Source of the DNA: Curtobacterium sp. 9128
Lineage (GTDB): Bacteria; Actinomycetota; Actinomycetes; Actinomycetales; Microbacteriaceae
Assembly (NCBI RefSeq): GCF_007673775.1
Contig: NZ_VEAF01000003.1
Location: forward strand, 124,001-188,000
DNA length: 64,000 nt
Reading direction: 5' to 3'
Below are positions 58,725-64,000 of the stretch, in pieces. Position 1 is the stretch's first letter. Each line of letters starts with the position of its first letter. A program made the translations under genes and the position numbers. The notes under the pieces are model-generated. The model saw nothing but the letters and a program-made list of their open reading frames with translations. It was not told the DNA's origin and did not search any database.

Positions 58725-59864
58725 GTGCCTGACTTCGCCGACTTCTTCCGTCGACGCCCGGAGGACGGGCCCGACCTGCTCACGATCGACGGCACCGACC
58801 GGTTCCTGCTCGACGAGGCCCCGCACGTGCACGGCGACGCGCTCCGGCAACCCGGCGCGGTGACCATCGTGGACGACCAGCGCGGCGTCCTGACCATCGG
58901 GGTCATCGCCGTGCACGGTGCGACGAACGTCCGGGTCGTCCAGGACTCGCTCGTCAGCCAGCGCGCCCTGCAGGCGAACGCCGGCACGTTCGGGCACCGC
59001 GGGTTCCACCACCCGGCGTCGTTCGAGGACGCCTTCCGCGACACCCGGCTCGTGCTGCTGCGGCTCACGAAGTCCCTCGACCGCCTCGACGAGGTCGCCC
59101 GGGCGGTCGCGCGCTCCGCCGCACCCGACGTCGTGCTGCTCTGCGGCGGCCGGACGAAGTTCATGACGCTGTCCCAGAACGACGTCCTGCGCCGGTCCTT
59201 CGGCGAGGTCGTGGCGTCACGGGGGCGCGCGAAGTCGCGGCTGCTCGTGGCGCAGGACCCGTTGACGGCCGCAGCGAACCGCGCCGCCATCACCGCCCCG
59301 TGGCCCCGCGTGGTGCACAACGACGAACTCGGGATGACGATCGCGGCCCACGGTGGGGTCTTCGCCGGTGCCTCGCTCGACATGGGCACGCGCGTGCTCC
59401 TCGACGCGATGGACGACGCGGTCCCGTCCGCCAGGGTGGCCGTCGACCTCGGCTGCGGCAACGGGGTCATCGCGACCGCGCTCGCTCGCCGACGCCCGAC
59501 GATCCGCGTCGTCGCGACCGACGTCTCGCACACGGCCGTCGCGAGCACCCGCGCGACGGCCGACCTCAACGGCGTGGGCGACCGCGTCACCACGGTCCGG
59601 AGCGATGCCGGCGACGAACTCGACGAGGGCTCCGCACAGCTCGTGCTCTGCAACCCGCCGTTCCACGCGGACACCACGGTGACCACCGACGCGGCCGAGG
59701 CGATGTTCCGGAACGCGGCCACGATCCTCCAGTCCGGAGGCGAGCTGTGGTGCGTCTGGAACTCGCACCTGCGCTACCGACCCGTGCTGGAGCGGGTCGT
59801 CGGGCCGACCCGACAGGTCGTCCGCACCGACCGGTTCACGGTGACGGCCTCACGCCGCGTCTGA
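58725..59864 (+). CDS. RlmG/RsmC-type class I methyltransferase
   Basis: The protein has 379 residues. A degenerate N-terminal half (ATNVRVVQDSLVSQRALQAN) is followed by a SAM-binding domain with VAVDLGCGNGVIATALARR near residue 240 and the NPPF catalytic motif in LVLCNPPFHADTTV near 310. The two-domain layout and NPPF mark the rRNA guanine-N2 methyltransferases RlmG (23S) or RsmC (16S). RlmG is a little more likely from the layout. GTG 58725 has no Shine-Dalgarno sequence and follows a -10 hexamer. Confidence 0.85.
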   Translation: MPDFADFFRRRPEDGPDLLTIDGTDRFLLDEAPHVHGDALRQPGAVTIVDDQRGVLTIGVIAVHGATNVRVVQDSLVSQRALQANAGTFGHRGFHHPASFEDAFRDTRLVLLRLTKSLDRLDEVARAVARSAAPDVVLLCGGRTKFMTLSQNDVLRRSFGEVVASRGRAKSRLLVAQDPLTAAANRAAITAPWPRVVHNDELGMTIAAHGGVFAGASLDMGTRVLLDAMDDAVPSARVAVDLGCGNGVIATALARRRPTIRVVATDVSHTAVASTRATADLNGVGDRVTTVRSDAGDELDEGSAQLVLCNPPFHADTTVTTDAAEAMFRNAATILQSGGELWCVWNSHLRYRPVLERVVGPTRQVVRTDRFTVTASRRV

Positions 59865-59876
59865 TCCACGACGCGA

Positions 59877-59912
59877 CGGGAGGCCCGTGGCTGCGCAGCC
59901 ACGGGCCTCCCG
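59877..59912. terminator. 36-base perfect palindrome terminator
   Basis: Two 18-base arms (59877-59894 and 59895-59912) are perfect complements with no spacer; the real loop will open the central GCGC. It lies between the convergent methyltransferase and aldo/keto reductase genes. Confidence 0.9.
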
Positions 59913-59943
59913 TCGTCTGGTGGGTCGCGTCGCGACCAGCGGC

Positions 59944-60774
59944 TCAGGCCGGGACGTAGTCGAACGTGTCGGGGTCCGGACCCGTGCGGTGGCCCTTGTC
60001 GAGCGTGGTGATGTCGGTCATGTCCTCGTCGGAGAGCTCGAAGTCGAAGATCGCGAAGTTCTCCTCGACGCGCGAGCGGGTGACGGACTTCGGGAACACG
60101 ATGTCGCCACGCTGGATGTGCCAGCGGAGCACGACCTGCGCGGGGGTCTTGCCGACGCTGCCGGCGATCCGGGTGATCGTCTCGTCGTCGAGGACCAGGC
60201 CCTGCGCGATCGGCGACCAGGCCTCGGTCGCGATGCCGAGCTCACGGTCGACGGCGCGGAGCTCCTCCTGCGCGAGGTAGGGGTGCACCTCGATCTGGTT
60301 GACGGCCGGCGTGACGGTCGTCTCGGCGATCAGACGGCGCAGGTGGTGTGCCTGGAAGTTGCTCACACCGATCGACCGCGAGGTCCCGTCGGCGTAGAGC
60401 TCCTCGAGGGCCTTCCACGTCGGGACGAAGTCCGTGACGGTGGGCAGCGGCCAGTGGATCAGGAAGAGGTCCATGTACCCGCCGAGGAGGTCGGCCGACT
60501 TCTTGCCGTTCTCGAGGGCTGCTGCGGGGGCGTGGAAGCCGTTGTTGAGCTTCGAGGTCACGAAGATCTCGGACCGGTCGATGCCGGACTCCGCGATGGC
60601 CTCGCCGACCTCCTTCTCGTTGCCGTACATCTCGGCGGTGTCGATGTGGCGGTAGCCGACCTCGAGCGCGGCCAGCGTGGCGGCCTTCGTCTCGGCGGGG
60701 TCGATCTGGAACACACCGAACCCGAGCTGCGGGATGGTCTTGCCGTCGTTGAGGGTGATGTCTGGAACGGTCAT
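59944..60774 (-). CDS. aldo/keto reductase, 276 aa
   Basis: This TIM-barrel AKR of the 2,5-diketo-gluconate reductase-like group has the catalytic tetrad Asp and Tyr in HIDTAEMYGNEKEVG, Lys in VTSKLNN and His in FLIHWPLP. NADPH-binding residues lie in VFPKSVTRSRVEENF near the end. It reduces aldehydes or ketones with NADPH; substrate unknown. It stands alone. ATG 60774 gives the full family length. Confidence 0.92.
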   Translation of the reverse strand: MTVPDITLNDGKTIPQLGFGVFQIDPAETKAATLAALEVGYRHIDTAEMYGNEKEVGEAIAESGIDRSEIFVTSKLNNGFHAPAAALENGKKSADLLGGYMDLFLIHWPLPTVTDFVPTWKALEELYADGTSRSIGVSNFQAHHLRRLIAETTVTPAVNQIEVHPYLAQEELRAVDRELGIATEAWSPIAQGLVLDDETITRIAGSVGKTPAQVVLRWHIQRGDIVFPKSVTRSRVEENFAIFDFELSDEDMTDITTLDKGHRTGPDPDTFDYVPA

Positions 60775-60830
60775 GGTCCCAGACAACCAGCCCCCACCCG
60801 ACGCCCGCTCCAGCAACGTCCAGGGACGGG

Positions 60831-61250
60831 CTACTCCAGGGCCGCCGCGATGTACGCCGCGAGCGCCTCCCCGTAGGCCACCGCCGGGTCTGCCGCCGCG
60901 AACGAGCGCTCCGCGCCGCCGATCACCGTGGTCACGGTGTGCACGACGCGCTCGCCGGAGGCCACCCGGGTCAGGCCGACGAACGCGGGACCGAGGAGCT
61001 CGCGGAGCTGGTCCTCGCGCGGCAGCCACAGCGACTCGTCCGCGGAGACCGAGTCGAGCGCCCACTCCGTCGTCCCGTTGAACCCGAGCGTCGTTCCGGA
61101 GGGGTGGTCGTGCCGTTCGACGGTCATCTCGGACACCGTGTAGACGTCGTCGTCGACCCCGGGCTTGTCGATGACGAAGCGGTCCCCGGTCTCCGGGTGC
61201 CAGCGGAGGCCGGCGGCACGGAGGGTCTTGGCGAGTTCGACGGTGATCAC
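60831..61250 (-). CDS. conserved small actinobacterial protein, 139 aa
   Basis: The product from GTG 61250 is soluble: AKTLRAAGLRWHPETGDRFV, VDDDVYTVSEMTVERHD, a conserved-looking EDQLRELLG segment and an Ala-rich C-terminal helix. Similar proteins are often labelled pilus assembly protein CpaE in databases, which looks unfounded because there is no receiver or ATPase domain. Function unknown. Confidence 0.72.
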   Translation of the reverse strand: MITVELAKTLRAAGLRWHPETGDRFVIDKPGVDDDVYTVSEMTVERHDHPSGTTLGFNGTTEWALDSVSADESLWLPREDQLRELLGPAFVGLTRVASGERVVHTVTTVIGGAERSFAAADPAVAYGEALAAYIAAALE

Positions 61251-61478
61251 GCCACCAACCTGCCACGTGTGCCCGTGCAGATGTCCCAGCAGGGAAGCCG
61301 TACTACCATCGCGGAGCACCCCTCGTGCGTGGCGCGCCCCCGGGCGTTCCACGCGCGCGACGCGACGACGCCCGGACGACCGGTGCCGTGCCTCCAGTCC
61401 GTGCTGGCCCCGGCACCCACCGCAGGCCGGGCCAGACCGCGGTGGACCGCACGAGCGGCCGCCCAGAGAAGGACCGCA

Positions 61479-64000
61479 ATGACCCTCGACCGCGAGGAAC
61501 TCCGCGACGCCTGGACCGTCTCGATGGTCGAGGAGACCGCACCCGCCGGCGCACCGGCGGGCGCGACCGGGAGCATCCCGGCCACGGTCCCCGGCCAGGT
61601 GCACACCGACCTCGAGCGCGAGGGGCTGCTCGCCGACCCCACGTTCGACCGGAACGAGCAGGAGACCGCCTGGGTCGGGCGTGCCGACTGGACCTACCGA
61701 CGGCGGGTCGACGTCGACCCGCGCGGCCACGAGCGCATCGACCTGGTCTGCGACGGCCTCGACACGGTCGCCGAACTCACGCTCGACGGCGTACAGATCG
61801 GCGCGACGCGGAACATGCACCGGCGCTACCGCTTCGACCTCCGCGACGCGACCGACGGCAGCAACGCCAGGACCGAACGCGACCTCGAGGTCCTCTTCGA
61901 GTCGCCGTACCGCGAGGCCGGCCGCGTCGCCGCACGCTCCGGCGCGATGCCGGGCCCGTACGACGAGCCGTTCCCCTACGTGCGCAAGATGGCGTCGAAC
62001 TTCGGCTGGGACTGGGGGGTCACGGCCGTGACGAGCGGCCCGTGGCGTCCGGTCGCGATCGAGCGCTGGTCCACCGCCCGGCTCCGGGACGTGCGTCCGC
62101 TCGTCGACGTCGAGGCCGGTGAGGGCGTCCTCGACGCACACATCGCGTTCGAACGCTCCGGGCCGACGAGCTTCGGCGACAACACGGCCGACCTCGACCA
62201 GGACGGGGAGGACGACGACCTCGTGCTCGTCGTCACCGTGTCGGGGGAGACCGTCGAGGGGACGAAGACCCGGCAGCGCTCCCGCGCCCAGGTCACCCCG
62301 AAGGACGACGAGACCGTCGTCACCGTCCGCGTCCCCGACGTCCGCCGCTGGTGGCCCCGCGGCTACGGCGCGCAGCCGCTCTACGACGTGGTCGTCGAGC
62401 TGCAGACGGTGGACGGCGAGGTCCTCGACCGCAACACGTTCCGCACCGGGTTCCGGTCGACACGGGTCGAGACCGCGGTGGACGCGATCGGCCGGCCGTT
62501 CGACGTGCACGTCAACGGGACGCGCATCGACGTCCGCGGCGTGAACTGGATCCCGGACGACGTCATCGTGTCGCGCGTCGACCGTGCCCGGTACGCCGCT
62601 CGCCTGCGGGCGGCGGCCGACCTGAACGTGAACCTCGTCCGGGTCTGGGGCGGCGGGGTGTACGAGTCGCACGACTTCTACGAGGTCTGCGACGAGCTCG
62701 GGTTGCTCGTCTGGCAGGACTTCCCGTTCGCCTGCTCGGCCTACCCGGAGGACGAACCGCTCCGCAGCGAGGTCGTCGCCGAGGCCCGGGACAACGTCGC
62801 CCGGCTCTCCCGCCACCCCTCCCTGGTGCTCTGGAACGGCAACAACGAGAACATCTGGCTGCACGACGTGGACGGGTGGGCCCCGACGCTGGGCGATCGG
62901 GGATGGGGTCTGGACTACTACCTCGACCTGCTGCCGACGATCGTGGACGCGGTGGACCCGTCGCGCTTCTACACGGTCGCGTCGCCGTGGTCGGGCTCCG
63001 AGTCGCTCCCCGCCAACGACGTCGACCACGAGACGCACCACTCGTGGGACGTCTGGAACCGGCTGTCCGACGACCACTACCGCGACAGCGTCCCGCGCTT
63101 CGTCTCGGAGTTCGGCTGGCAGGCGCCGCCGGCCTGGCGCACCATGCGGGACGCGGTCACCGACGAACCGATGACGCCGACGTCGCCGGGGGTCGTCCAC
63201 CACCAGAAGGCCGCGGACGGAATGCGGAAGCTCGCCGACGGGATCGCGCCCCGGTTCGGCACGGTGCCGGACGACGACTTCGACCGCTGGCACTACCTGA
63301 CCCAGTTGCAGCAGGCGCGCGCGATCGCGACGGGCGTGGAGCACTGGCGGACGCACTGGCCGCGGAACACCGGGGTGGTCGTCTGGCAGCTGAACGACCT
63401 GTGGCCGGTGTCCTCGTGGTCGGCCATCGACTCCGCCGGGCGCCTGAAGCCGCTCGCGCACGAGCTGCGCCGCCTGTACGACGACGTGCTGCTGACGATC
63501 CGTCCGGTCTCCGACGTGCCCGTCGCGGTCGCGCCGGCACCGAGCGCGCCGGCTCCGGACGCCGACCGGACGGGAGGCACGGCCCGCCCGACCGCGTCGC
63601 TGCCGGTCACCGACGTGGCCGGGTCGTCCACCGCGTCGCTGCCGGTCGCGGACGTGGCCGGGTCGTCGACGGCCTCACTCCCCGTCGCCGACGCGAGCGG
63701 GTCGTCGACGGCCTCGCTCCCCGTCGCCGACGTGGCCGGGTCGCCGGTCGAGGTCGCCGTGCGGAGCACGCGGGGCGGTCTGGACAGCGTCGTGCGGGTC
63801 CGCCGGATCGACCTCGCCGGCCGGGTCCTGGCCGAGGAGACGCTGCCTGTGCACCTCGACGCGGCGGGGGTCGCGGTCGTGCCGCTGCCGGACTCCGTGG
63901 GCGTGGTCGGGGACCCGCTGGGCGAGCTCCTCGTGGCCGACATGGACTGGCGCCGCGCGGTGTGGACGCCGTCGCCGGACCGGGACATGCGGTGGGAGCC
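61479..64000 (+). CDS. GH2 beta-mannosidase-like glycoside hydrolase (runs off right edge)
   Basis: From ATG 61479 (AAGGAC upstream) about 840 residues are visible. The N-terminal sugar-binding domain contains ATVPGQVHTDLEREGLLADP, DLVCDGLDTVAEL and FPYVRKMASNFGWDWG, as in beta-mannosidases. The barrel has LVRVWGGGVYESHDFYEVCD, acid/base glutamate in LVLWNGNNEN (near residue 450) and nucleophile in FVSEFGWQA (near 542). There is no signal peptide. A 13-residue tandem repeat linker (about 709-756) separates the catalytic part from the C-terminal beta domain. It probably cleaves terminal beta-mannosyl residues from plant mannan or glycan fragments. Confidence 0.9.
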   Translation, partial: MTLDREELRDAWTVSMVEETAPAGAPAGATGSIPATVPGQVHTDLEREGLLADPTFDRNEQETAWVGRADWTYRRRVDVDPRGHERIDLVCDGLDTVAELTLDGVQIGATRNMHRRYRFDLRDATDGSNARTERDLEVLFESPYREAGRVAARSGAMPGPYDEPFPYVRKMASNFGWDWGVTAVTSGPWRPVAIERWSTARLRDVRPLVDVEAGEGVLDAHIAFERSGPTSFGDNTADLDQDGEDDDLVLVVTVSGETVEGTKTRQRSRAQVTPKDDETVVTVRVPDVRRWWPRGYGAQPLYDVVVELQTVDGEVLDRNTFRTGFRSTRVETAVDAIGRPFDVHVNGTRIDVRGVNWIPDDVIVSRVDRARYAARLRAAADLNVNLVRVWGGGVYESHDFYEVCDELGLLVWQDFPFACSAYPEDEPLRSEVVAEARDNVARLSRHPSLVLWNGNNENIWLHDVDGWAPTLGDRGWGLDYYLDLLPTIVDAVDPSRFYTVASPWSGSESLPANDVDHETHHSWDVWNRLSDDHYRDSVPRFVSEFGWQAPPAWRTMRDAVTDEPMTPTSPGVVHHQKAADGMRKLADGIAPRFGTVPDDDFDRWHYLTQLQQARAIATGVEHWRTHWPRNTGVVVWQLNDLWPVSSWSAIDSAGRLKPLAHELRRLYDDVLLTIRPVSDVPVAVAPAPSAPAPDADRTGGTARPTASLPVTDVAGSSTASLPVADVAGSSTASLPVADASGSSTASLPVADVAGSPVEVAVRSTRGGLDSVVRVRRIDLAGRVLAEETLPVHLDAAGVAVVPLPDSVGVVGDPLGELLVADMDWRRAVWTPSPDRDMRWE
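63603..63746 (+). repeat. 39-bp tandem repeat, about 3.7 copies, in the mannosidase gene
   Basis: Units start at 63603, 63642, 63681 and 63720 and encode PVADVAGSSTASL-type 13-residue repeats between catalytic and C-terminal domains. Units 1-3 are very similar, which points to recent expansion; the period preserves the frame. Confidence 0.88.

Noticed and set aside
60831..61250. Pilus assembly protein CpaE
   Set aside because: A name often attached to such small actinobacterial proteins, but no receiver or ATPase domain is present and no pilus genes are nearby.
1..64000. tRNA, rRNA, integrase, transposase or phage genes
   Set aside because: None seen by eye on either strand, so there is no direct sign of an integrated element despite several accessory-looking regions.

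Overview
The window is high-GC DNA (about 70% by eye) with GC-biased third codon positions, many GTG/TTG starts, ATGA/GTGA gene overlaps, an HspR-type dnaK operon and a C50 carotenoid cluster. Together these point to an actinobacterium of the family Microbacteriaceae, most like a yellow plant-associated Curtobacterium. This is inferred from gene content; no 16S rRNA gene or tRNA gene is visible.

Layout. 1-4.9 kb: the start of a CorA-type transporter gene, a hypothetical gene, then an odd chain of very small, mutually overlapping genes for tiny membrane proteins, ending in a decayed second copy of one of them. 4.9-7.8 kb: a phenolic acid decarboxylase/hydrolase operon with a divergent MarR regulator, then a secreted, cysteine-rich candidate bacteriocin precursor. 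7.8-13.7 kb: divergent idi and crtE-crtB-crtI-crtYe-crtYf-crtEb for decaprenoxanthin-type C50 carotenoids. 13.8-27.3 kb: housekeeping and catabolic genes (two Gfo/SDR-type oxidoreductases, YihY, ABC-F, DUF3151, a GH2 beta-galactosidase, a baeRF2-like protein, an MFS transporter with a GntR regulator, a LacI regulator). 27.6-35.3 kb: an oligosaccharide/peptide-type ABC importer operon with a hydrolase and a GH1 beta-glycosidase, probably under the LacI regulator. 35.2-40.7 kb: an ankyrin-repeat protein and dnaK-grpE-dnaJ-hspR. 40.9-58.5 kb: a surface polysaccharide locus made of two convergent arms: four genes for a diacetamido uronic acid-type sugar nucleotide, three glycosyltransferases, a flippase, a polymerase, a beta-helix protein, a phosphoglycosyl transferase, a Wzc-like kinase and two large secreted proteins sharing a C-terminal module. 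58.7-64 kb: an RlmG-like methyltransferase, an aldo/keto reductase, a small hypothetical protein and the start of a GH2 beta-mannosidase-like gene running off the end.

Recurring themes. Many genes have a -10-like hexamer 6-8 bases before the start codon and no Shine-Dalgarno sequence, so leaderless transcription looks common. Coding and intergenic tandem repeats (29, 44, 15, 33, 36 and 39 bp) and perfect inverted repeats are frequent. Plausible operators can be read directly for the MarR, GntR, LacI and HspR regulators. The plant-facing theme (phenolic acid decarboxylation, plant-type oligosaccharide use, pigment, polysaccharide) is coherent but inferred.
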